Origin: Colletes latitarsis
Lineage: Eukaryota; Arthropoda; Insecta; Hymenoptera; Colletidae
Direction: 5' to 3'
NCBI RefSeq assembly: GCF_051014445.1
Contig: NW_027488365.1
Coordinates: 3,100,001 to 3,164,000, forward strand
Length of the DNA stretch: 64,000 bases
A program made the position numbers and the translations under genes. Shown piece after piece: positions 53,801 to 64,000 of the stretch. How positions within the stretch are numbered: position 1 is the stretch's first letter; the number at the start of each line of letters is the position of its first letter. Under the pieces are notes generated by a model. The model did no database searches and was not told the origin of the DNA. It worked only from the letters and a program-made list of their open reading frames with translations.

Positions 53801-56800
53801 CATGGCTAGATCCTTTGCTTTTTCTGGATTGTATCACGTAGTAATGAAGTACAACACTGAAACAGTCAATTAAACCTGGTTTCCATCAATATCTTAGAGG
53901 ACAACGCAAGTTAGGTCTGGGATAGGTCTTGGACTTGCCCTCACCAGGCTCATACTTTCGCGTTTTTCACATACTTGTTGAACAGATCCTGGGTTTTCTC
54001 TGGTTTGGATCACGTAGTAGTGTGGTACCACACTGAAACAGTCCATTAAACCTGGTTTGGATCAATATTTTAGAGGATAACGCATGTTAGGTCTACGTTA
54101 GGTCTGGGATATTCACTCATCAGACTCATACTTTCGCATTCTTCACATACTTGTTGAGCGGATCCTGGGTTTTTTCTGGTTTGGATCACGTAGTAATGTA
54201 GGACCACACTGAAACAGTCAATTAAACCTGGTTTCGATCAATATTTTAGAGAATAATTCATGCTAGGTCTAGGTTAGGTCTGGGATTTGCTCTCATCAGG
54301 CTCATTCTTTCGCATATTTCTCATACTTGATGGCTAGATCCGGGGCTTTTTCTGGATTGCATCACGTAGTAATGAAGTACAACACTGAAACAGTCAATTA
54401 AACCTGGTTTCCATCAATATCTTAGAGGACAACGCAAGTTTGGTCTGGGATAGGTCTGGGATTTTCACTCATCAGACTCATACTTTCGCATTCCTCACAT
54501 GCTTGTTGAACTGATCCTGGGTTTTTTCTGGTTTGGATCACGTAGGAATGTGGTACCACACTGAAACAGTCGATTAAACCTGGTTTCGATCAATATTTTA
54601 GAGGATAACGCAAGTTAGGTCTGGGATAGGTCTGGGATTTGACCTCATCAGACTCATACTTTCGCACACTTCACATACCCGTTGAACAGATCCTGGGTTA
54701 TTTTCTGGTTTGGATCACATAGTAATGTGGTACCACACTGAAACAGTCGATTAAACCAGGTTTCGATCAATATTTTAGAGTATAACTCATGTTAGGTCTA
54801 GGTTAGGCCTGGGATTTTCATTTATCAGACTCATACTTTCGCATTCTTCACATACTTGTGGAACTGATCCTGGGTTTTTTCTGGTTTGGATCACGTAGGA
54901 ATGGGGTACCACACTGAAACAGTCGATTAAACCTGGTTTCGATCAATATTTTAGATGATAACGCAAGTTATGTCTGGGATAGGTCTGGGATTTGCCCTCA
55001 TCAGACTGATACTTTCGCATTCTTCACATACTTGTTGAACGGATCCTGGGTTTTTTCTGGTTTGGATCACGTAGTAATGTGGTACCACACTGAAACAGTC
55101 GATTAAACCTGGTTTCGATTAGTATTTTAGAGGATAACGCAAGATAAGTCTGGGATAGGTCTGGGATTTGACCTCATCAGACTCATACTTTCGCGTTTTT
55201 CACATACTCGTTGAACAGATCCTGGGTTATTTTCTGGTTTGGATCACATAGTAATGTGGTACCACACTGAAACAGTCGATTAAACCAGGTTTGGATGAAT
55301 ATTTTAGAGGATAACGCATGTTAGGTCTAGGTTAGCCCTGGGATTATCACTCATCAGACTCATACTTTCGCATCCCTCACATACTTGTTGAACTGATCCT
55401 GGGTATTTCTGGTTGGGATCACGTAGTAATGTGGTACCACACTGAAACAGCCGATTAAACCTGGTTTCGATCAATATTTTAGAGGATAACGCAAGTTAGG
55501 TCTGGGATAGGTCTGGGATTTGACCTCATCAGACTCATACTTTCGCACACTTCACATACTCGTTGAACAGATCCTGGGTTATTTTCTGGTTTGGATCACA
55601 TAGTAATGTGGTACCACACTGAAACAGTCGATTAAACCAGGTTTGGATGAATATTTTAGAGGATAACGCATGTTAGGTCTAGGTTAGCCCTGGGATTATC
55701 ACTCATCAGACTCATACTTTCGCATTCTTCACATACTTGTTGAACGGATCCTGGGTTTTTTCTGGTTTGGATCACGAAGTAATGTGGGACCACACTGAAA
55801 CAGTCAATTAAACCTGGTTTCGACCAATATTTTAGAGAATAATTCATGTTAGGTCTAGGTTAGGTCTGGGATTTGCTCTCATCAGGCTCATTCTTTCGCA
55901 TATTTCTCATACTTGATGGCTAGATCCTGGGCTTTTTCTGGATTGCATCACGTAGTAATGAAGTACAGCACTGAAACGGTCAATTAAACCTGGATTGGAT
56001 CAATATTTTAGAGGACAACGCAAGTTAGGTCTGGGATAGGTCTGGGACTTGCCCTCACCAGGCTCATACTTTCGCGTTTTTCACATACTTGTTGAACAGA
56101 TCCTGGGTTTTTTCTGGTTTGGATCACGTAGTAGTGTGGTACCACACTGAAACAGTCCATTAAACCTGCTTGCGATCAATATTTTAGAGGATAACGCATG
56201 TTAGGTCTGGGTTAGGTCTAGGATTTGCCCTCATCAGGCTCATACTTTCGCATATTTCTCATACTTCATGGCTAGATCCTTTGCTTTTTCTGGATTGTAT
56301 CACGTAGTAATGAAGTACAACACTGAAACAGTCAATTAAACCTGGTTTTCATCAATATCTTAGAGGACAACGCAAGTTAGGTCTGGGATAGGTCTTGGAC
56401 TTGCCCTCACCAGGCTCATACTTTCGCGTTTTTCACATACTTGTTGAACAGATCCTGGGTTTTTTCTGGTTTGGATCACGTAGTAGTGTGGTACCACACT
56501 GAAACAGTCCATTTAACCTGGTTTGGATCAATATTTTAGAGAATAACGCATGTTAGGTCTAGGTTAGGTCTGGGATTTTCACTCATCAGACTCATACTTT
56601 CGCATTCTTCACATACTTGTTGAATGGATCCTGGGTTTTTCCTGGTTTGGATCACGTAGTAATGTGGGTCCACACTGAAACAATCAATTAAACCTGGTCT
56701 TGATAAATATTTTAGAGGATAACGCATGTTAGGTCTGGGATAGGTCTTGGACTTGCCCTCACCAGGCTCATACTTTCGCGTTTTTCACATACTTGTTGAA

Positions 56801-59800
56801 CAGATCCTGGGTTTTTTCTGGTTTGGATCACGTAGTAGTGTGGTACCACATTGAAACAGTCCATTTAACCTGGTTTGGATCAATATTTTAGAGAATAGCG
56901 CATGTTAGGTCTAGGTTAGGTCTGGGATTTTCACTCATCAGACTCATACTTTCGCATTCTTCACATACTTGTTGAACGGATCCTGGGTTTTTTCTGGTTT
57001 GGATCACGTAGTAATGTGGGACCACACTGAAACAGTCAATTAAACCTGGTTTCGATCAATATTTTAGAGGATAACGCAAGTTAGGTCTGGGATAGGTCTG
57101 GGATTTGACCTCATCAGACTCATACTTTCGCACACTTCACATACTCGTTGAACAGATCCTGGGTTATTTTCTGGTTTGGATCACATAGTAATGTGGTACC
57201 ACACTGAAACAGTCGATTAAACCAGGTTTGGATGAATATTTTAGAGGATAACGCATGTTAGGTCTAGGTTAGCCCTGGGATTATCACTCATCAGACTCAT
57301 ACTTTCGCATCCCTCACATACTTGTTGAACTGATCCTGGGTTTTTTCTGGTTGGGATCACGTAGTAATGTGGTACCACACTGAAACAGCCGATTAAACCT
57401 GGTTTCGATCAATATTTTAGAGGATAACGCAAGTTAGGTCTTGGATAGGTCTGGGATTTGACCTCATCAGACTCATACTTTCGCACACTTCAGATACTCG
57501 TTGAACAGATCCTGGGTTATTTTCTGGTTTGGATCACATAGTAATGTGGTACCACACTGAAACAGTCGATTAAACCAGGTTTGGATCAATATTTTAGAGG
57601 ATAACGCATGTTAGGTCTAGGTTAGCCCTGGGATTATCACTCATCAGACTCATACTTTCGCATTCTTCACATACTTGTTGAACGGATCCTGGGTTTTTTC
57701 TGGTTTGGATCACGAAGTAATGTGGGACCACACTGAAACAGTCAATTAAACCTGGTTTCGACCAATATTTTAGAGAATAATTCATGTTAGGTCTAGGTTA
57801 GGTCTGGGATTTGCTCTCATCAGGCTCATTCTTTCGCATATTTCTCATACTTGATGGCTAGATCCTGGGCTTTTTCTGGATTGCATCACGTAGTAATGAA
57901 GTACAGCACTGAAACAGTCAATTAAACCTGGTTTGGATCAATATCTTAGAGGACAACGCAAGTTAGGTCTGGGATAGGTCTGGGACTTGCCCTCATCAGG
58001 CTCATACTTTCGCGTTTTTCACATACTTGTTGAACAGATCCTGGGTTTTTTCTGGTTTGGATCACGTAGTAGTGTGGTACCACACTGAAACATTCCATTA
58101 AACCTGGTTTGGATCAATATTTTAGAGGATAACGCATGTTAGGTCTAGGTTAGGTCGGGGATTTTCACTCATCAGACTGATACTTTCGCATTCTTCACAT
58201 ACTTGTTGAACGGATCCTGGGTTTTTTCTGGTTTGGATCACGTAGTAATGTGGTACCACACTGAAACTGTTGAATAAACCTGGTTTCGATCAGTATTTTA
58301 GAGGATAACGCAAGATAAGTCTGGGATAGGTCTGGGATTTGACCTCATCAGACTCATACTTTCGCGTTTTTCACATACTTGTTGAACAGATCCTGGGTTT
58401 TTTCTGGTTTGGATCACGTAGTAGTGTGGTACCACACTGAAACAGTCCATTAAACCTCCTTGCGATCAATATTTTAGAGGATAATGCATGTTAGGTCTAG
58501 GTTAGGCCTGGGATTTTCACTCATCAGCCTCATACTTTCGCATTCTTCACATACTTGTTGAACGGATCCTGGGTTTTTTCTGGTTTGGATCACATAGTAA
58601 TGTGGTACCACACTGAAACAGTCGATTAAACCAGGTTTGGATGAATATTTTAGAGGATAACGCATGTTAGGTCTAGGTTAGCCCTGGGATTATCACTCAT
58701 CAGACTCATACTTTCGCATTCTTCACATACTTGTTGAACGGATCCTGGGTTTTTTCTGGTTTGGATCACGAAGTAATGTGGGACCACACTGAAACAGTCA
58801 ATTAAACCTGGTTTCGACCAATATTTTAGAGAATAATTCATGTTAGGTCTAGGTTAGGTCTGGGATTTGCTCTCATCAGGCTCATTCTTTCGCATATTTC
58901 TCATACTTGATGGCTAGATCCAGGGCTTTTTCTGGATTGCATCACGTAGTAATGAAGTACAGCACTGAAACGGTCAATTAAACCTGGATTGGATCAATAT
59001 TTTAGAGGACAACGCAAGTTAGGTCTGGGATAGGTCTGGGACTTGCCCTCACCAGGCTCATACTTTCGCGTTTTTCACATACTTGTTGAACAGATCCTGG
59101 GTTTTTTCTGGTTTAGATCACGTAGTAGTGTGGTACCACACTGAAACTGTCGAATAAACCTGGTTTCGATCAGTATTTTAGAGGATAACGCAAGATAAGT
59201 CTGGGATAGGTCTGGGATTTGACCTCATCAGACTCATACTTTCGCGTTTTTCACATACTTGTTGAACAGATCCTGGGTTTTTTCTGGTTTGGATCACGTA
59301 GTAGTGTGGTACCACACTGAAACAGTCCATTAAACCTGCTTGCGATCAATATTTTAGAGGATAACGCATGTTAGGTCTGGGTTAGGTCTAGGATTTGCCC
59401 TCATCAGGCTCATACTTTCGCATATTTCTCATACTTCATGGCTAGATCCTTTGCTTTTTCTGGATTGTATCACGTAGTAATGAAGTACAACACTGAAACA
59501 GTCAATTAAACCTGGTTTTCATCAATATTTTAGAGGATAACGCAAGTTAGGTCTGGGATAGGTCTAGGATTTGCCCTCATCAGGCTCTTACTTTCGCATA
59601 TTTCTCATACTTCATGGCTAGATCCTGGGCTAGTTCTGGAGTGGATCACGTAGTAAAGTGGTACCACACTGAAACATTCAATGAAACCTGGTCCGGATAA
59701 ATATTTTAGAGGATAACGCATCTTAGGTCTGGGTTAGGTCTAAGATTTGCCCTCATCAGGCTCACAGTTTCGCGTTTTTCACATACTTGTTGAACAGATC

Positions 59801-62800
59801 GTGGGTTTTTTCTGGTTTGGATCAAGAAGTAGTGTGGTACCACACTGAAACTGTCCATTAAACCTGGTTTCGCCCAATATTTTAGGGGATAACGCATGTT
59901 AGGTCTAGGTTAGGTCTGGGATTTGCTCTCATGAGGCTCATTCTTTCGCATATTTCTCATACTTGATGGCTAGATCCTGGGCTTTTTCTGGATTGCATCA
60001 CGTAGTAATGAAGTACAACACTGGAAAAGTCAATAAAACCTGGTTTCCATCAATATCTTAGAGGACAACGCATGTTAGGTCTAGGTTAGCCCTGGGATTT
60101 TCACTCATCAGACTCATACTTTCGCATTCTTCACATACTTGTTGAACTGATCCTGGGTTTTTTCTGGTTTGGATCACGTAGTAATGTGGTACCACACTGA
60201 AACAGTCGATAAAACCTGGTTTCGATCAATATTTTAGAGGATAACGCATGTTAGGTCTAGGTAAGGCCTGGGATTTTCACTGATCAGACTCATACTTTCG
60301 CATTCTTCACATACTTGTTGAACGGATCCTGGGTTTTTTCTGGTTTGGAATACGTAGGAATGTGGTACCACACTGAAACGGTCAATTAAACCTGGTTTCG
60401 ATCAATATTTTAGAGGATAACGCAAGTTAGGTCTGGGATAGGTCTGGGATTTGCCCTCATCAGGCTCATACTTTCGCATTCTTCACATACTTGTTGAACT
60501 GATCCTGGGTTTTTTCTGGTTTGGATCAGGTAGTAATGTGGTACCACACTGAAACAGTCGATTAAACCTGGTTTCGATCAATATTTTAGAGGATAACGCA
60601 TGTTAGGTCTAGGTTAGCCCTGGGATTTTCACTCATCAGACTCATACTTTCGCATTCTTCACATACTTGTTGAACTGATCCTGGGTTTTTTCTGGTTTGG
60701 ATCACGTAGTAATGTGGTACCACACTGAAACAGTCGATAAAACCTGGTTTCGATCAATATTTTAGAGGATAACGCATGTTAGGTCTAGGTAAGGCCTGGG
60801 ATTTTCACTGATCAGACTCATACTTTCGCATTCTTCACATACTTGTTGAACGGATCCTGGGTTTTTTCTGGTTTGGAATACGTAGGAATGTGGTACCACA
60901 CTGAAACGGTCAATTAAACCTGGTTTCGATCAATATTTTAGAGGATAACGCAAGTTAGGTCTGGGATAGGTCTTGGACTTGCCCTCACCAGGCTCATACT
61001 TTCGCGTTTTTCACATACTTGTTGAACAGATCCTGGGTTTTTTCTTGTTTGGATCACGTAGTAGTGTGGTACCACACTGAGACAGTCCATTAGACCTGGT
61101 TTGGATCAATATTTTAGAGAATAACGCATGTTAGGTCTAGGTTAGGTCTGGGATTTGCCCTCATCAGACTCATACTTTCGCATTCTTCACATACTTGTTG
61201 AACAGATCCTGGGTTTTTTCTGGTTTGGATCATGAAGTAGTGTGGTACCACACTGAAACAGTCCATTAAACCTTGTTTCGCTCAATATTTTAGAGGATAA
61301 CGCATGTTAGGTCTAGGTTAGGTCTTGGATTTGCCCTCATCAGGATCATACTTTCGCATATTTCTCATACTTCATGGCTAGATCCTGGGCTATTTCTGGA
61401 TTGCATCACGTAGTAATGCAGTACCACACTGAAACAGTCAACGAAACCTGGTTTCCATCAATATTTTAGAGGACAACGCAAGTTAGGTCCAGGTAAGGCC
61501 TGAGATTTTCACTGATCAGACTCATACTTTCGCATCCTTCACATACTTGTTGAACAGATCCTGGTTTTTCTCTGGTTTGGATCACGAAGTAGTGTGGTAC
61601 CACACTGAAACAGTCCATTAAACCTGGTTTCGCTCAAATTTTTAGAGGATAACGCATGTTAGGTGTAGATTAGGTCTGGGATTTGCTCTCATCAGGCTCA
61701 TTCTTTCGCATATTTCTCATACTTGATGGCTATATCCTGGGCTTTTTCTGGATTGCATCACGTAGTAACGTAGTACCACACTGAAACAGTCAATGAAACC
61801 TGGTTTCCATCAATATTTTAGAGGACAACGCAAGTTAGGTCTAGGTAAGGCCTGATATTTTCACTGATCAGACTCATACTTTCGCATTCTTCACATACTT
61901 GTTGACCTGATCGAGGGTTTTTTCTGCTTTGGATCACGTAATAAAGTGGTGCCGCAACTAAAACAGTCAATTAAACCTGGTTTCGACCATTATTTTAGAG
62001 GATAACGCAAGTCAGGTCTGGGATAGGTCTGGGATTAGCCCTCATCAGACTCATACTTTCGCACACTTCACATACTCGTTGACAAGATCCTGGGTTTTTT
62101 TCTGGTTTGGATCACGTAGTAATGTGGTACCACACTGAGACAGTCGATTGAACCTGGTTTCGATTAATATTTTAGAGAATAATTCATGTTAGGTCTAGGT
62201 AAGGTCTGGGATTTGTTCTCATCAGGCTCATTCTTTCGCATATTTCTCATACTTGATGTCTAGATCCTGGGCTTTTTCTGGATTGCATCACGTAGTAATG
62301 AAGTACAACACTGAAACAGTCAATTAAACCTGGTTTCCATCAATATTTTACACGACAACGCATGTTAGGTCTAGGTTAGGCCTGGGATTTGCCCTCATCA
62401 GGGTCATACTTTCGCAGTTTTAACATACATGTTGACCTGATTGGGGGGTTTTTCCGCTTTGGATCACGTAGTAAAGTGGTACCACACTGAAGCAGTCCAT
62501 TAAACCCGGTTTGGATCAATATTTTAGAGGATAACGCATGTTAGGGCTAGGTTAGCCCTGGGATTTTCACTCAACAGAATCATTCTTTCGCATTCTTCAC
62601 ATACCTGTTGAACGGATCGAGGGTTTTTTCTGCTTTGGATCACGTAGTAAAGTGGTACCACACTAAAACAGTCCACTAAACCTGGTTTGGATCAATATTT
62701 TAGAGGATAATGCATGTTAGGTCTAGGTTAGCCCTGGGATTTTCACTCATCAGACTCATTCTTTCGCATTCTTCACATACCTGTTGAACGGATCCTGGGT

Positions 62801-64000
62801 TTTTTCTGGTTTGGATCACGTAGTAATGTGGGACCACACTGAAGCAATCAATTAAACCTGGTCTTGATAAATACTTTAGAGGATAACGCATGTTAGGTCT
62901 AGGTTAGGTCTAGGATTTGCTCTCGTCAGGCTCATACTTTCGCATATTTCTCGTACTTGATGGCTAGATCCTGGGCTTTTTCTGGATTGCATCACGTAGT
63001 AATGAAGTACAACACTGAGACAGTCAATTAAACCTGGTTTCCATCAATATCTTAGAGGACAACGCAAGTTAGGTCTGGGATAGGTCTGGGATTTGCCCTC
63101 ATCAGACTCTTACGTTCGCGTTTTTCACATACTTGTTGAACGGATCCTGGGTTTTTTCTGGTTTGGATCACGTAGTAATGTGGTACCACACTGAAACAGT
63201 CAATTAAACCTGGTTTCGATCAATATTTTAGAGGACAATGCAAGTTAGGTCTGGGATAGGTCTGGGATTTGCCCACATCAGGGTCATACTTTCGCATTTT
63301 TCACATACTTGTTGAACAGATCCTGGGTTTTTTCTGGTTTGGATCGCGCAGTAATGTGGTACCACACTGAAACAGCCCACTAAACCTGGTTTCGATCAAT
63401 ATTTTAGAGGATAACGAAAGTTATGTCTAGATTAGGCCTGGGATTTGCCCTCATCAGGGTCATACTTTCGCATTTTTCACATACTTGTTGAACAGATCCT
63501 GGGTTTTTTCTGGTTTGGATCACGTAGTAATGTGGTACCACACTGAAACAGTCAATTAAACCTGGTTTCGACCATTATTTTAGAGGATAACGCAAGTCAG
63601 GTCTGGGATAGGTCTGGGATTAGCCCTCATCAGACTCATACTTTCGCACACTTCACATACTCGTTGACAAGATTCTGGGTTTTTTTCTGGTTTGGATCAC
63701 GTAGTAATGTGGTACCACACTGAAACAGTCGATTGAACCTGGTTTCGATTAATATTTTAGAGAATAATTCATGTTAGGTCTAGGTAAGGTCTGGGATTTG
63801 CTCTCATCAGGCTAATTCTTTCGCATATTTCTCATACTTGATGTCTAGATCCTGGGCTTTTTCCGGATTGCATGACGTAGTAATGAAGTACAACACTGAA
63901 ACAGTCAATTAAACCTGGTTTCCATCAATATTTTACACGACAACGCATGTTAGGTCTAGGTTAGGCCTGGGATTTGCCCTCATCAGGGTCATACTTTCGC
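38850..64000 (+). repeat. Copy 2 of the ~30.5-kb segment, cut by the window end
   Basis: The sequence from 38,850 follows copy 1 from 8,400. The offset changes in whole-monomer steps: 30,450 to about 40,510; 30,274 to about 43,620; 30,801 to about 44,800; 30,978 to about 56,800; then 28,513, 31,684, 28,689 and finally 29,217 bp. The window stops at the equivalent of about 34,783 in copy 1, so the last 4 kb of the unit are not seen here. It has the same monomer types and orientation, with no other sequence. Confidence 0.92.
62700..63230 (+). repeat. Three monomers present in copy 2 only
   Basis: Copy 2 has about 528 bp here that copy 1 lacks at 34,010, shown by the offset changing from 28,689 to 29,217 bp. 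The block resembles about 38,200-38,700 in copy 1: both have CATACCTGTTGAACGG, GTGGGACCACACTGAAGCAA, GCTCTCGTCAGGCTC and the rare ACGTTCGCGTTTTTC. It therefore looks like material from elsewhere in the array, not a local duplication. Confidence 0.82.

Larger units (their letters stand above)
1..64000. repeat. Satellite DNA array, 176-bp monomer, head to tail
   Basis: The same unit recurs every 176 bp from the first to the last base, always in the same orientation. Successive starts of the GTCGATT/GTCCATT/GTCAATT motif fall at 1, 177, 353, 529, 705 and so on to 63,904, with a net drift of about +15 bp over 363 units. The drift comes mostly from 1-2 bp changes in the T-tract (GGGTTTTTTCTGG versus GGGTTATTTTCTGG or seven Ts). 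Hand count of one consensus gives 42% GC and six CpGs. No unrelated sequence interrupts the array, so every stretch without a gene in this window is satellite. Such arrays are known from eukaryotic centromeres, pericentromeres and heterochromatic blocks. A centromeric role here is inference; the family name and species are not recognised. Confidence 0.99.

Noticed and set aside
910..62891. About 35 minus-strand open reading frames of 61-89 codons with similar translations, possibly a multigene family
   Set aside because: They follow the 176-bp satellite period, cross monomer boundaries, read the same DNA in two frames, and are broken or extended by ordinary monomer variants. No signal peptide, domain or promoter context is visible. 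Not annotated as CDS.
1..64000. CRISPR array
   Set aside because: The repeating unit is a continuous 176-bp monomer with no short direct repeat separated by unique spacers, and no cas genes are present.
1..64000. Telomeric repeat related to TTAGG or TTAGGG, suggested by TTAGGTCTAGGTTAGG
   Set aside because: Only one short G-rich patch per 176-bp monomer shows it, it is never a perfect tandem of 5-6 bp units, and it is better described as the monomer's internal 11-bp duplication.
1..64000. CENP-B box (core TTCG, four bases, A, two bases, CGGG)
   Set aside because: The TTCG sites in the monomer (TTTCGATCAATATTT and TTTCGCATTCTTC) are not followed by the required A and CGGG at the right spacing in the monomers I checked on the plus strand.
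1..64000. tRNA-derived element with RNA polymerase III boxes (TAGTAATGTGG and GGTTTCGATC about 39 bp apart)
   Set aside because: Both boxes deviate from consensus (B box has an extra T, A box lacks the conserved A), no cloverleaf can be drawn, and no A-rich tail or target-site duplication is seen.
1..64000. Six-T tract after CCTGGG as a terminator
   Set aside because: It occurs once in nearly every monomer without a preceding stable hairpin or any gene upstream; it is simply part of the satellite unit.

Overview
The whole 64 kb window is one uninterrupted head-to-tail array of a satellite DNA. The monomer is about 176 bp and about 42% GC (hand count of one consensus). I found no unique sequence, transposable element, RNA gene, CRISPR array or credible protein-coding gene. 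About 363.6 monomers fit in the window, all in the same orientation. Taking the GTCGATTAAACC-type motif as the monomer start, the phase drifts by only about +15 bp from position 1 to 63,904. This organisation (long homogeneous array, roughly nucleosome-length monomer, higher-order repeats built from diverged monomer types) is typical of eukaryotic centromeric or pericentromeric satellite. I do not recognise the monomer and will not name a species. It does not look like the human alpha-satellite or Arabidopsis 178-bp families as I know them, and it has no canonical CENP-B box.

Two broad monomer types recur. Type A carries CATTCTTCACATACTTG, GGATCCTGGG and a KpnI-centred palindrome (GTGGTACCAC). 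Type B carries CATATTTCTCATACTT, GATGGCTAGATCC and GAAGTACAACACTG, and lacks the palindrome. Intermediate and recombinant monomers are common. The types are arranged in higher-order repeats (HORs), and the pattern changes along the array.

Layout. Bases 1-2,500: two passes of a 6-8 monomer block. Bases 2,501-8,399: a 13-monomer HOR (about 2,288 bp) with an added perfect 5-monomer duplication. Bases 8,400-14,287: mosaic of the same units, including a second pass of a 7.92-kb repeat. Bases 14,288-17,091: further mixed-type monomers. Bases 17,092-20,965: an 11/12-monomer HOR. Bases 20,966-25,557: related mosaic with a 352-bp dimer. Bases 25,558-30,690: tandem duplication with a 2,465-bp period. 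Bases 30,691-38,849: a visibly more diverged zone with short local duplications. From about 38,850 to the window end the array repeats what began at about 8,400: a segment of about 30.5-31 kb is duplicated in tandem, with roughly one substitution per kb where I compared it, and the second copy is cut by the window end.

The two large copies differ mainly by gains, losses or rearrangements of whole monomers (offset between copies 30,450, 30,274, 30,801, 30,978, 28,513, 31,684, 28,689 and 29,217 bp in successive stretches). That is the signature expected of unequal crossing-over or replication-based copying within a satellite. No genes act together here. The 61-89 codon reading frames on the minus strand are by-products of the satellite sequence.
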